DNA from: Flavobacteriales bacterium | GTDB taxonomy: Bacteria > Bacteroidota > Bacteroidia > Flavobacteriales_D > Crocinitomicaceae | Assembly (NCBI GenBank): GCA_947470515.1 | Contig: CANITF010000006.1 | Coordinates: 1 to 64,000 of the forward strand | Direction: 5' to 3' | DNA length: 64,000 nucleotides | In this document: one piece after another, positions 8,594-17,194 of the stretch | How the letters are laid out: each line of letters opens with the position of its first letter | Position numbering within the stretch: position 1 is the first letter of the stretch | Notes under the pieces: generated by a model | What the model was told of the DNA's origin: nothing | Seen by the model: only the letters and a program-made list of their open reading frames with translations | Database searches by the model: none | Translations under genes and position numbers: made by a program

Positions 8594-10144
8594 TTATTTA
8601 ATCTTAATTAGTTTCGCTGTATGATCTCCAGAAGATTTCCGAATTGAAACGAAATAATCTCCAGGACTCAAATCAACTATCTCAAATAAAATTGTATGCG
8701 TTCCCTGATTTATATTGCTATCGAAAACAGTTTTTACAGAACGACCATTGAAATCTACTACTTCAATTTTCACCCATTCACTTTGTGCTTCAAAACGAAT
8801 AGAAGTATTTGAAACCGCAGGATTTGGAAACAATAAGATTTTGTTTTTAGCAAATTCCTCTTCCTCAATTCCAACATTGCATGCGCCAAGTACTGGATAA
8901 AAAGTAACAGTTTGCTCAAACAAAGGTTGAATATCCACAATTGGCACTTCAAACCAGTCTTTTAAAATCGATGCATAAATATCTCTAAAATCAATTTGCA
9001 TACTCACACCTTCTTGGTCATTGATCACATTTCCAATAGTTGGATTTGGACCAATGATACCAGCATTAACACAAGATCCAAACAAAAATAATGGAGCAGC
9101 ATCACCGTGATCCGTTCCAAGACTTGCATTCGATGCTATTTGTCGTCCAAATTCCGAGAAAGTCATTCCAGCAACTCTATTTGAAATTCCAAGTAAATTC
9201 AAATCATCTTGAAAAGCATTAATTGCATCAGATAACGTTTTAATCAAATTTGCATGCGCACCTGCCATTACATTTGTAGAACTAACTTGTGCATTATGAG
9301 TGTCAAAACCATTAACATTTAAAATGTACACCTTCGTTTTTAGTCCTCCTGAAATCATTTGAGCAACACTTTTAAGATGCATTGCCAATGGATTATTGGT
9401 GTCATATAACGTAGATAGTGTATTTCCAGCAATAGCGGCTGTATTTATTTGACCTCCATATGCATTTGTTTGATCAATCAACGTGGCTAAATATTCCATG
9501 TGAGATCCGTAATAAGTTCCATCATTAGTAACATTACTTGACAGTAAATTAACTACAGAAAAAGGATCTTCTAGTGCTTGAGAAAAGTTTGCCATAAGTC
9601 CTTGGCAAGTTGAAGATACTTCATAACCCATACTTATCGCAAAAGGGTCTGGATATGTTACATTTGGATAATCAGTAGGATAATTTGGATAATCGTTGTC
9701 AAATTGACGTCCTAACCAACCACGTGTTTCACTCTGATCTAACATTCCAGTTGACCAAATATCCATTGATCTGAAATGTGAACGATTTTGTTCAGGATAG
9801 CCAACATTTTGCACCACTGTTAATTGTCCAGAATTGAACATGCTTTGCATTCCTGTCATTACCGGGTGAAAACCAACTTCTGGAGTAATTGCCAATATGG
9901 ATGGTTCTGGAATGACAATATTGGCCCTTTGAAGTGCAAGATTTGCATATTGGTCAACAGGAATTACAGTATTCAAACCATCATTCCCTCCGTTCAACCT
10001 TATGATAACCAATACTCTATCCTGTGCATTTTTCGAATAATTGAATAATTTTTTCGAAACAGCCTCATAATTAATTCCTTTTAGGACAAAAGGAGTTGCA
10101 ATTGAGGCTAATGATATATTTTTTATAAAATTTCTTCTTTTCAT
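8594..10144 (-). CDS. DUF1501 protein with type IX sorting domain
   Basis: A 516-aa member of the DUF1501 family (sulfatase/alkaline-phosphatase-like fold, function unknown). It begins with a Tat-like or Sec signal (M-K-R-R-N-F-I-K then a hydrophobic stretch), followed by V-I-I-R-L-N-G-G-N-D-G-L-N-T. A D-T-H-N-A motif occurs mid-protein and S-E-F-G-R later, all typical of the family. The last 75 residues form a Por secretion-system sorting domain (L-F-P-N-P... ending K-L-I-K-I-K), so export by type IX secretion is likely. It lies 15 bases after the DUF1800 gene; these two families are habitual neighbours. Confidence 0.9.
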   Translation of the reverse strand: MKRRNFIKNISLASIATPFVLKGINYEAVSKKLFNYSKNAQDRVLVIIRLNGGNDGLNTVIPVDQYANLALQRANIVIPEPSILAITPEVGFHPVMTGMQSMFNSGQLTVVQNVGYPEQNRSHFRSMDIWSTGMLDQSETRGWLGRQFDNDYPNYPTDYPNVTYPDPFAISMGYEVSSTCQGLMANFSQALEDPFSVVNLLSSNVTNDGTYYGSHMEYLATLIDQTNAYGGQINTAAIAGNTLSTLYDTNNPLAMHLKSVAQMISGGLKTKVYILNVNGFDTHNAQVSSTNVMAGAHANLIKTLSDAINAFQDDLNLLGISNRVAGMTFSEFGRQIASNASLGTDHGDAAPLFLFGSCVNAGIIGPNPTIGNVINDQEGVSMQIDFRDIYASILKDWFEVPIVDIQPLFEQTVTFYPVLGACNVGIEEEEFAKNKILLFPNPAVSNTSIRFEAQSEWVKIEVVDFNGRSVKTVFDSNINQGTHTILFEIVDLSPGDYFVSIRKSSGDHTAKLIKIK

Positions 10145-10159
10145 ACTGCTACTTTTTAC

Positions 10160-11779
10160 CTAAATTGTTTGAAATTGAGGGATTTGAAAAATTCTCATTA
10201 ATACTAATTCAACCTGTTGTTTCACAGGATTTGAAAATGCAGTATTTCCTGGATTTGCTATATAATTGGTGTATTCCAAATTCCACTCAAAATCTGGCTG
10301 ACCATTTGTCAAGATTAATTTAAGCGTTAATTTTTGAGCAGCTGAAATTGTTTTTGGACAAAACACATCACACATATCATCAATAACTGTAATGGCGTTA
10401 TATGGATTCGATAAACCATCGACAAATGTTAATGCATTTAATTTCAAATTATCTCCATTCACTGGAATACCAGTAAAAACAGTTATATAAGTTGCTAAAT
10501 CAAACCGTGATTTTATATGTGTCGAATTAACCCATAATTTCGAAAATGCTGGTGCCTGATAGTATTCAATCCAACCAGCGACACTAGGAGGAGTTGCGTA
10601 AGCCTGACCCATATTTTCTGCAAACCAATAAAGATTTAAATACATGTCCGAATCAGTGGATAAATTGAAATTCGGAGCTGAAGATGTTGCATTAAACATA
10701 CCATAAACCGCTTCTAAAGGTCCACGAATCATAGAACCTCTCAAAGCAACATCATAAAAATGATCGCTGGTTAACAATTCTTGCATCACCGGTAGTATAT
10801 CATAATTATTAGCAATCAGCGTTGCAGCCATTTCAGCTATGACATTCGTTAAAACGGCTGGCATTAAATCATAATTTACAAAATAGCGGTACAGTTTTGT
10901 ACATATGAAAGTTGCAACTTGCGGCTGTTGAAATATAATATCGATATAACTTGAATATTCTGTTGCTCCACTATCAGGAACTGTAACACTGCCAAAATGT
11001 GCTGAAAGTTGTTTTGTTGTTGCATCGTGTAAAGCTGGATAAAAAGTTGACACTGGACTCGTCAATGTATCACTTCTTAATCCTTCAACAAGAAATCCTG
11101 TGAATATTTTTGCACCAGCAGCAACGTCATCTTCTGTGTAATTGGTGTAATCTCCAGGACCAATTTGCGGACCTTTTCCAATTGTAAAAAGCTCTAAAAT
11201 CTCTCTTGCATAATTTTCATTGGGGCTAAAAACATTGTTACTTGCACCATTTAAAAACAGCATCATACATGGATCAATCGTAACATCTTTTACAAGTTGT
11301 TTGAAATTTCCAAGAGCTTGGGATCTCAATAACATATGATAATTGTAGGTAGCTCTAGAATCTAAAGTTGCAGTAGCTGAAAAATGATTTTGCCAAAAAA
11401 GGCACATTTTTTCTGAAATATTAACTTGTTCAGTATTGATTCTTTTCATCATCCATGCCGCCAGAGATTTAATTCGTGCATTTTCTGTTAATTGGGCAGC
11501 AGTTACATTTATAGGGTAAACACTATTTATCCAGGTTGTGCCCACAGTTGATATCGTGTCATTTGCATCGTAAGTTATCGGGTCAGCTATTGCAGGAATT
11601 TGTAATAAAGCTGTTACCGTGGCAGCCATTCCATTTGAAACAGCATCTAAAATTTGCTGATTTGTTGCTCCAAACATTGTTCTTCTAAGTAAATGTGCGG
11701 CTTCAGCTTTCGTCCAAGCGCCAACATAGGGTGTCATGCTTAACGATAGAGGTTCTTCAATCTGTTGATCTGGAATCAT
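10160..11779 (-). CDS. DUF1800 family protein
   Basis: A 539-aa protein of the DUF1800 family. Characteristic parts are the N-terminal H-L-L-R-R-T-M-F-G-A segment (near residue 30), F-W-Q-N-H-F and N-E-N-Y-A-R-E-I-L-E-L-F-T-I-G mid-protein, and G-W-I-E-Y later. No clear signal peptide is seen at this start, which is odd for a family usually exported, so the true start or route is uncertain. It is co-directional with and 15 bases upstream of the DUF1501 gene. Biochemical function is unknown. Confidence 0.88.
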   Translation of the reverse strand: MIPDQQIEEPLSLSMTPYVGAWTKAEAAHLLRRTMFGATNQQILDAVSNGMAATVTALLQIPAIADPITYDANDTISTVGTTWINSVYPINVTAAQLTENARIKSLAAWMMKRINTEQVNISEKMCLFWQNHFSATATLDSRATYNYHMLLRSQALGNFKQLVKDVTIDPCMMLFLNGASNNVFSPNENYAREILELFTIGKGPQIGPGDYTNYTEDDVAAGAKIFTGFLVEGLRSDTLTSPVSTFYPALHDATTKQLSAHFGSVTVPDSGATEYSSYIDIIFQQPQVATFICTKLYRYFVNYDLMPAVLTNVIAEMAATLIANNYDILPVMQELLTSDHFYDVALRGSMIRGPLEAVYGMFNATSSAPNFNLSTDSDMYLNLYWFAENMGQAYATPPSVAGWIEYYQAPAFSKLWVNSTHIKSRFDLATYITVFTGIPVNGDNLKLNALTFVDGLSNPYNAITVIDDMCDVFCPKTISAAQKLTLKLILTNGQPDFEWNLEYTNYIANPGNTAFSNPVKQQVELVLMRIFQIPQFQTI

Positions 11780-11901
11780 GTAGTATGTTTTAGATTTCTA
11801 AAATAATAAAAAAATATCAATCACGACAAATGTCACTGAAGGACGAACATAAACTTCATATATTGATAACCTATGGTTAAGAATTAATGTATTTCACTTT
11901 A

Positions 11902-11945
11902 CTGATATAAATCATATTTATAAATTCGAAAGTGTAGTAGTTTTG
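11902..11945 (+). promoter_or_regulatory. Crp/Fnr dyad plus -7 element
   Basis: Dyad CTGATATAAATCAT (11902-11915) and -7 element TAGTTTTG (11938-11945). Centre-to-centre distance is 33 bp, the same as at other Crp/Fnr-type promoters in this window. It drives the 151-aa gene at 11980. Confidence 0.7.
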
Positions 11946-11979
11946 TGATAATCAATGGGTCAATCAAATCTATAAGAAA

Positions 11980-12435
11980 ATGAAAATTTTAGAAAATCAT
12001 ACATTAGAAAGCAGTGAATTTGTAGAGGAAACTTTTGCTTTTTGGTATACAGATGACAATCATATACGATCTCCTTTTCCTGATTATATTCAAGCACGTT
12101 TAAAAATTGACGCAACTGAGAAATTCTATACTTGGGTAAATAATTTGAAGCCAGAAGCAAAAGACGAAATGAATGACGAGATTATTGCAGAAAAATTTGA
12201 GGAAATTATTTTTGAAGCTGCTCTGCCATTGATCTCCACTGAAGACGAACGGATTTCTATACTTTACCCTTTTTTACCAAGAGTTGGCGATGAATTGGCT
12301 GATGAAGAAAAAAAAGCAAGTATTATTGCTGATCGAATTATTAAAAAAGATGAAGACACAAATTTCCTACATTTAACTTGTATTAATAAGGAAACAGGAG
12401 AAAAATGGGAAACATCTTTTGAACTACCAGCTTAA
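11980..12435 (+). CDS. Hypothetical acidic protein, predicted Crp/Fnr regulon
   Basis: A 151-aa soluble protein rich in Glu and Asp, without signal peptide, membrane segment or Cys cluster (a single Cys near the C-terminus). Predicted mostly alpha-helical. No family recognised. It has its own Crp/Fnr-type promoter 35 bases upstream and a terminator right after the stop, so it is a monocistronic unit co-regulated with the nitrate/molybdenum genes. That points to a role in anaerobic or nitrogen-oxide physiology, by inference only. Confidence 0.75.
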   Translation: MKILENHTLESSEFVEETFAFWYTDDNHIRSPFPDYIQARLKIDATEKFYTWVNNLKPEAKDEMNDEIIAEKFEEIIFEAALPLISTEDERISILYPFLPRVGDELADEEKKASIIADRIIKKDEDTNFLHLTCINKETGEKWETSFELPA

Positions 12436-12460
12436 AATTAACATTTTCCGTGTTATTTTA

Positions 12461-12487
12461 AAACCTGCCTTTTCGGTAGGTTTTTTT
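12461..12487 (+). terminator. Rho-independent terminator
   Basis: Hairpin AACCTGCC/GGTAGGTT with a four-to-five-base loop, followed by seven T, just after the 151-aa gene. Confidence 0.85.
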
Positions 12488-12524
12488 GTGATAAAAACAA
12501 AAAGCAAAAGGAATCAACTCTTTG

Positions 12525-12569
12525 TGTGATATAAATCACATTTTGTTTTTAAATGACCCTTTATCTTTG
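12525..12569 (+). promoter_or_regulatory. Crp/Fnr dyad plus -7 element
   Basis: TGTGATATAAATCACA (12525-12540) has perfect six-base arms. The -7 element TATCTTTG lies at 12562-12569. The 33-bp centre spacing places the dyad near -41.5, a class II activator position. Confidence 0.75.
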
Positions 12570-12581
12570 AAACAAAAGTCA

Positions 12582-14261
12582 ATGAAATATATCATAATTG
12601 GTGCTGTTGCAGGTGGAGCTTCTACCGCAGCAAGACTAAGAAGACTAGATGAAAAAGCAGAAATAATTCTTGTAGAAAAAGGCGAATATATTTCTTACGC
12701 AAATTGTGGCTTACCGTACTACATTGGTGACGTGATAAAGGACCGTGATAAACTTTTTGTACAGACTGCAAATTCATTTAATGAAAGATTTAATATTGAT
12801 GTGCGCCCCATGACAGAAGCAATAAGCATTGATTCTAACCTGAAAAGTGTACAATTATTTAATAGTTCTACTGGTGCTAATTATTCTGAAACCTACGATA
12901 AATTGGTACTAGCACCTGGTGCAATTCCAATTGTACCTCCTTTAAAAGGAATTAATTTGCCCGGAATCTTTACCGTTAGAAATGTCAAAGACACAGATTT
13001 AATCAAAGCTGCCGTCCAGCAATTAACAATGAAACATGCAACAGTTATTGGAGCTGGATTTATTGGGTTAGAAATGATGGAGAACTTACATCATTTAGGT
13101 TTAGATGTAACATTAATAGAACGTGCAGATCAGGTTTTACCTCCAGTAGATTTTCCTATTGCAGCAATTCTTCAAAACGACTTAGTTGAAAAAGGGATTG
13201 ACTTAAAATTGAATTCTTCAGTTGTTGGTTTTTCAAAATCTGCAAACAATAGATTAATTGTCGAAATTGAAAGTTCGCCTTCACTAGAAACTGATCTTGT
13301 GATTTTATCTATAGGTGTTAAGCCAAATGCAAAACTGGCGGTTGATGCAAATTTGAAAATTGGTGATTTTGGTGGAATTTTGGTGAATGAATTTATGCAA
13401 ACAACTAATCCATTCATATATGCCGTTGGCGATGCCATTGAATTCAAGCATCCTATAACCAAAAAATCAACTACTTCTTTCTTGGCTGGACCTGCTAATA
13501 AACAAGGGAGAATTTGTGCAAATAATATTGTTTTCGGTAATACTAATTCGTATCTCGGGTCCATAAACACTGCAATTGTTAAGGTTTTCAATCATACAGT
13601 TGCAACAGCTGGACTTTCTGTGAAACAATTAGTAGCAAATAACATCCCGCATCTTGTATCAACAGTATTCGGTGGCTCACATGCAGGATACTATCCGGGA
13701 TCTGAACAATTGGCGATTCAACTAGCTTTTTCTCCTAAAAGCGGTGCTTTATTAGGAGCTCAAGTTGCAGGAAATAAAGGTGTTGACAAACGAATTGATA
13801 TTTTATCCCTTCTTATACAGCAAAACGGAACCGTAACAGATCTATGTGAATTCGAACATGCTTATGCTCCACCCTTTTCTTCAGCAAAAGATCCAATCAA
13901 TATGGCCGGATTTGCAGCCGAAAATATGCTAAATGACATGGTCGAAGTTTATTATTGGGATAATATAACAGATTTTTCAAAAGATGAATTTCTCGTAGAT
14001 GTTCGAACATCCCTAGAATTTAAAAAAGGTAGAATTTGTTCTGCAATAAATATTCCATTGGATTCAATTAGAGAAAGGTTGAATGAATTCCCTAAAAATC
14101 AAAGAATTTCGATTTATTGTCAAGCTGGTTTAAGAGGATATTTGGCGCAACGCATATTGTCGCAAAACGGTTTTCAAGTAAGAAATCTTTCGGGAGGTTA
14201 TCGTTTGTGGAAAGAGTGCACTGATGCATTAAATGCGACTCAACAATTAGAAAAAACTTGA
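12582..14261 (+). CDS. CoA-disulfide reductase-like FAD oxidoreductase with C-terminal rhodanese domain
   Basis: A 559-aa flavoprotein. The N-terminal FAD motif (I-I-G-A-V-A-G-G-A-S) is followed by redox Cys42 in Y-A-N-C-G-L-P-Y-Y-I-G, the single active-site Cys of CoA-disulfide/persulfide reductases. NAD-binding and dimerisation domains fill residues to about 450. A rhodanese domain closes the protein with C513 in C-Q-A-G-L-R-G. Such fusions reduce CoA disulfide, CoA persulfide or polysulfide. ATG 12582 is chosen because it starts the nucleotide fold directly and lies 13 bases past the -7 element; the frame upstream contains the promoter. A decayed copy of its 3' end follows. Confidence 0.9.
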   Translation: MKYIIIGAVAGGASTAARLRRLDEKAEIILVEKGEYISYANCGLPYYIGDVIKDRDKLFVQTANSFNERFNIDVRPMTEAISIDSNLKSVQLFNSSTGANYSETYDKLVLAPGAIPIVPPLKGINLPGIFTVRNVKDTDLIKAAVQQLTMKHATVIGAGFIGLEMMENLHHLGLDVTLIERADQVLPPVDFPIAAILQNDLVEKGIDLKLNSSVVGFSKSANNRLIVEIESSPSLETDLVILSIGVKPNAKLAVDANLKIGDFGGILVNEFMQTTNPFIYAVGDAIEFKHPITKKSTTSFLAGPANKQGRICANNIVFGNTNSYLGSINTAIVKVFNHTVATAGLSVKQLVANNIPHLVSTVFGGSHAGYYPGSEQLAIQLAFSPKSGALLGAQVAGNKGVDKRIDILSLLIQQNGTVTDLCEFEHAYAPPFSSAKDPINMAGFAAENMLNDMVEVYYWDNITDFSKDEFLVDVRTSLEFKKGRICSAINIPLDSIRERLNEFPKNQRISIYCQAGLRGYLAQRILSQNGFQVRNLSGGYRLWKECTDALNATQQLEKT

Positions 14262-14315
14262 TTTATTCTTTTCAGATTAACAGATGATTTAACAGAGTTT
14301 ATTTAAAGACTTATA

Positions 14316-14330
14316 TCCCGCAGAAAACGC
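14316..14330 (+). repeat. 15-bp repeat shared with 32.8-33.2 kb
   Basis: TCCCGCAGAAAACGC is identical to the right arm of the hairpins at 32811-32860 and 33172-33221. Only one arm is present here. Confidence 0.5.
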
Positions 14331-14358
14331 GGAAAATCGCAGATGTGTTAAATAAGTA

Positions 14359-14439
14359 CTTTCTGGAGGATATTGTTCGTGCAAAGAATGTTCGGACGCA
14401 TTGAATGCGTCAACTGTTCCATCAAGATTGTTAATTTAA
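14359..14439 (+). pseudogene. Remnant of a rhodanese-domain 3' end
   Basis: Frame reading L-S-G-G-Y-C-S-C-K-E-C-S-D-A-L-N-A-S up to a TAA, closely matching the last residues of the upstream gene (L-S-G-G-Y-R-L-W-K-E-C-T-D-A-L-N-A-T). It has no start and no upstream domain. It is a leftover of a tandem duplicate of the CoA-disulfide reductase/rhodanese gene. Confidence 0.75.
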
Positions 14440-14502
14440 GGGGAAATAAGGAAAAGGGAAAGGGAAGAAGGAAAAGGAAATCAGCATTTTTACTTTTTAC
14501 TC

Positions 14503-15330
14503 TTAACTTTTCTTCAAAGAATAAACTATTTCTTTCACTTTTTCTGCCCATTCTAAATGCGTTAATGATTTTGTGAAAGTAGTATATGGAATCGGTTCGC
14601 CAAAATGTATTGTGATTGTTTTTCCTTTTTGTTTGTAAACCTCATCTACAAGGAAAAACATTTCAAGGTTGACTTTAATACCCATTTTTTTGCGGAAGGA
14701 TCCTAAATTATAAAAAAATCGGCTGTTTTTTGCTTCGATATATACAGGAATTACATTGTGTTTGTATTGAATAGCTTTTGAAATAAAACTTTTTTTCCAT
14801 TCCAAATCCTTTATTTCCCCTTTTTGTTTTCTAGAAACTAAACCCGCTGGAAAAACAATGATGCATTCTTCTGAAGCATAGGTTCTATCCAATAATTTTA
14901 CATTATTGATTGCATTTTTTCCATGCTTATTAATTGGGATCAATAAACTCGTTAGGTTGTGTAAATTTATCAATAAATCGTTCACTAACGCCTTTATATC
15001 CTTTCTGCGTTTTGCAACTTCTTGCATGACAGCAATACCATCAATACCACCTAATGGATGATTGCAAACAACAATACAGCCTCCTTCTTTCGGAATGTTC
15101 TCAAGTCCTTGGCTTATTACATTAATTTGAAAATGCTTCAGAGTCCCGCAAACAAAATCATGGTTATGAAGATCTTTTGTTTCTCTTAAAAAAGAATTAA
15201 AATCTGTTTGATGAATTACTCTTTTTATATAATTTAAAACTACTCGAGGCAAAAGCTTTAGAAGCCGAGGATTTTTATTCCGTATAACTTCATCTAAATC
15301 TATTTGATGGATTTTATCTTTTGTTTTCAC
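14503..15330 (-). CDS. Lysophospholipid acyltransferase family protein
   Basis: A 275-aa PlsC-type acyltransferase of the hemolysin/OlsA-like group. The catalytic block N90-H91-P-L-G-G-I-D97-G is clear, followed by an F-P-A-G-L-V-S-R-K block (residues about 170-178) and a late I-H-F-G-E-P-I segment. It acylates a lysolipid or lipoamino acid at the inner membrane; the substrate is not predictable. A Crp/Fnr-type promoter at 15351-15394 implies induction with the nitrate respiration genes, an unexpected regulon member that may remodel the membrane. Confidence 0.85.
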   Translation of the reverse strand: MKTKDKIHQIDLDEVIRNKNPRLLKLLPRVVLNYIKRVIHQTDFNSFLRETKDLHNHDFVCGTLKHFQINVISQGLENIPKEGGCIVVCNHPLGGIDGIAVMQEVAKRRKDIKALVNDLLINLHNLTSLLIPINKHGKNAINNVKLLDRTYASEECIIVFPAGLVSRKQKGEIKDLEWKKSFISKAIQYKHNVIPVYIEAKNSRFFYNLGSFRKKMGIKVNLEMFFLVDEVYKQKGKTITIHFGEPIPYTTFTKSLTHLEWAEKVKEIVYSLKKS

Positions 15331-15350
15331 GACGCGCGGTTTTTTCGCAA

Positions 15351-15394
15351 CAAAAATAGTTGGCCCCCACGAAATTTTCTATGATTTAAATCAC
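15351..15394 (-). promoter_or_regulatory. Crp/Fnr dyad plus -7 element
   Basis: Dyad ATGATTTAAATCAC (15381-15394) and minus-strand -7 element TATTTTTG (15351-15358), 33 bp centre to centre, upstream of the acyltransferase. Confidence 0.75.
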
Positions 15395-15431
15395 CAACTA
15401 TAATGCAATAGCATTTCTGCGATTTGAGGAG

Positions 15432-15821
15432 TTATTCAATTGGTACAGAATTGATCAATTTATCTTCTTTATACAGATCCTTTCTAATTATTTCACCGTT
15501 TGTGCCATATTGAATAAAGACGCCGTCCAATAAATTATTTCTGTAATTACTTTCGATCATAATATTACCTAAAGTGTCAAAACTTTTCCATACACCTTCT
15601 CTTTTTCCAACATTAAAAGCTCCGGTGATCTGAACTTTTCCATTTTGGTGATACCATGTCCAAGTGCCTTGATTTTTTGAATTCAACGTTTCACCAGTGC
15701 GGATTGGTTCTCCATTACTGTATTTCAAATCGTCATTGTTACGAATTTTAAATTGGTACATCGCCCAAGCGATTACAAGACCAACAACGATTATTTTATG
15801 AAAACTATTGTAACTATACAT
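15432..15821 (-). CDS. Membrane-anchored MORN-repeat protein
   Basis: A 129-aa protein with an N-terminal membrane anchor (V-V-G-L-V-I-A-W-A-M-Y) followed by YwqK/MORN-type repeats: G-E-x-x-x-x-G-E... W-T-W-Y-H-Q-N-G-K, then G-K-R-E-G-V-W-K-S-F, then L-D-G-V-F-I-Q-Y-G. It starts three bases after moaCB ends and is therefore probably the last gene of the Mo-cofactor operon, but no link to cofactor chemistry is known to me. Confidence 0.7.
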   Translation of the reverse strand: MYSYNSFHKIIVVGLVIAWAMYQFKIRNNDDLKYSNGEPIRTGETLNSKNQGTWTWYHQNGKVQITGAFNVGKREGVWKSFDTLGNIMIESNYRNNLLDGVFIQYGTNGEIIRKDLYKEDKLINSVPIE

Positions 15822-15824
15822 TTA

Positions 15825-16763
15825 TCAATCGTGACGAGCACCTTTAAAAATTTTAAATAAATGCAATACAAATGGGAAAATTGCTTCCATCGATTCAGTA
15901 GCTCCTTTTGTTGAACCAGGCAGTGCCAGAATAAACGTTTTTCCCTTAACTCCTGCTACACTTCTTGAGAGCATTGATAACGGAGTTCTTTCTTGTCCAT
16001 AGCTTCTAATTGCCTCCTCAATTCCTGGAATTCTTCTATCAAGAAGAGGAATAATTGCTTCAGGTGTAATATCACGAACAGATAAACCCGTTCCACCTGT
16101 ATAAATCAAAATATCTGTACAGTCAGCAACGTGTTTATTTAAAACATTTTGAATATCAATTATTTCATCAGGGACAACAACGTAATCAATTACGTCCACT
16201 GAACATGTATTCAATTTAGCGATGATTGCTTTCCCTGCTTTATCTTCTTTTACACCTGCGCTTATAGTGTCTGAACAAACAACTACTGCCGCTTTCAATC
16301 CAAGACTTTCAAATTTATTTTTCCAATCTGATTTACCACCTTTTTTCTCAACGAGTTTGATATTGTTAATTTCAATTCCCTTGTCAATCGGTTTCAACAT
16401 GTCGTACATTGTTAAAGCAATCACACTTGCGCCGTGCATTGCTTCGACCTCAACACCCGTTCTATAAATACATTTCACTTCTATTTCAATGAAAATGTTC
16501 AGTCCTTCAATTCTGTAACTAACTGCTGTGTATTCAACAGGTAATGGGTGACAATCAGGAATCATGTCGGCTGTCTTCTTAACTGCAAATAATCCTGCTG
16601 TTTTCGCCATTTCAAAAACATCCCCTTTTGGCACCAATTTATTGACAATTGCGTCAATTGTTTCTTGCTTACTCACTGTTACAATTGCCTGAGCAATAGC
16701 TACTCGAAGTGATTTATTTTTATGTGTAATTTCTACCATTTCCTTTAAATATTGACTTTCCAA
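15825..16763 (-). CDS. moaCB: Fused molybdopterin biosynthesis protein MoaC-MoaB/MogA
   Basis: Residues 1-150 are MoaC (cyclic pyranopterin monophosphate synthase): D-C-H-P-L and V-x-A-M-H-G-A motifs are visible and the domain ends K-K-G-G-K-S-D-W. Residues 160-312 are a MoaB/MogA-like molybdopterin adenylyltransferase with Y-T-G-G-T-G-L-S and D-I-T-P-E-A. The fusion joins an early and a late pathway step in one polypeptide, as seen in other Bacteroidota. It overlaps the 3' end of moaE by 19 bases, so translation is probably coupled. Confidence 0.93.
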   Translation of the reverse strand: MESQYLKEMVEITHKNKSLRVAIAQAIVTVSKQETIDAIVNKLVPKGDVFEMAKTAGLFAVKKTADMIPDCHPLPVEYTAVSYRIEGLNIFIEIEVKCIYRTGVEVEAMHGASVIALTMYDMLKPIDKGIEINNIKLVEKKGGKSDWKNKFESLGLKAAVVVCSDTISAGVKEDKAGKAIIAKLNTCSVDVIDYVVVPDEIIDIQNVLNKHVADCTDILIYTGGTGLSVRDITPEAIIPLLDRRIPGIEEAIRSYGQERTPLSMLSRSVAGVKGKTFILALPGSTKGATESMEAIFPFVLHLFKIFKGARHD

Positions 16764-17194
16764 ACGTGTGATGAGTCTGCGAACAATTCCTTGCCAAATA
16801 CTGGTGCTTTTTCTTTTATTTCTTCAACAATAAATTCAATTGCTTTTTGTGCCATTTTTCGATGTTTGGACGAAACGAAAACAAACAAACAAATTTCACC
16901 AGTTTCTACAACACCAGCACTATGATAAATGTGCATACACACAAGTTCAAATTGTTGAAATGCCGCTTCTCTAATTTCTTCAAACACTTTATTTGCCATC
17001 TCTTCATAGGCAGAATATTCAATCGCCATTACTTCTTTGCCATCAATTTCGTCGGCTCTAACTTGACCTAAAAAAATCTGGTGCGCTCCAATTGTTTTTT
17101 TTGTTTGGTGTTTGGCAATTGAATCTCCAATGAATTGAGCAGAGATTGCTCCTTGTCTGAAACAATTTTTTAGTGCTTTTTCTTCCTTTCCCAT
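16745..17194 (-). CDS. moaE: Molybdopterin synthase catalytic subunit MoaE
   Basis: 149 aa. It transfers sulfur from MoaD thiocarboxylate to precursor Z, giving molybdopterin. Family features: G-A-x-x-x-F-L-G-x-V-R near residue 37, the Y-S-A-Y-E-x-M-A segment, H-x-x-G near residue 92, and a C-terminal K-E-K-A-P-V-F-G-K-E stretch. It overlaps moeB by 25 bases and moaCB by 19, inside a tightly packed operon. Confidence 0.93.
   Translation of the reverse strand: MGKEEKALKNCFRQGAISAQFIGDSIAKHQTKKTIGAHQIFLGQVRADEIDGKEVMAIEYSAYEEMANKVFEEIREAAFQQFELVCMHIYHSAGVVETGEICLFVFVSSKHRKMAQKAIEFIVEEIKEKAPVFGKELFADSSHVWKVNI

Noticed and set aside
13172-13591. Open frame of 139 codons on the strand opposite the CoA-disulfide reductase gene
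   Set aside because: It lies wholly inside a well-supported gene, has no recognised domain and is a shadow of its codon use.
14438-14480. Long purine tract (G/A only for much of its length)
   Set aside because: Simple low-complexity sequence between convergent features; no structure or gene signal attached.
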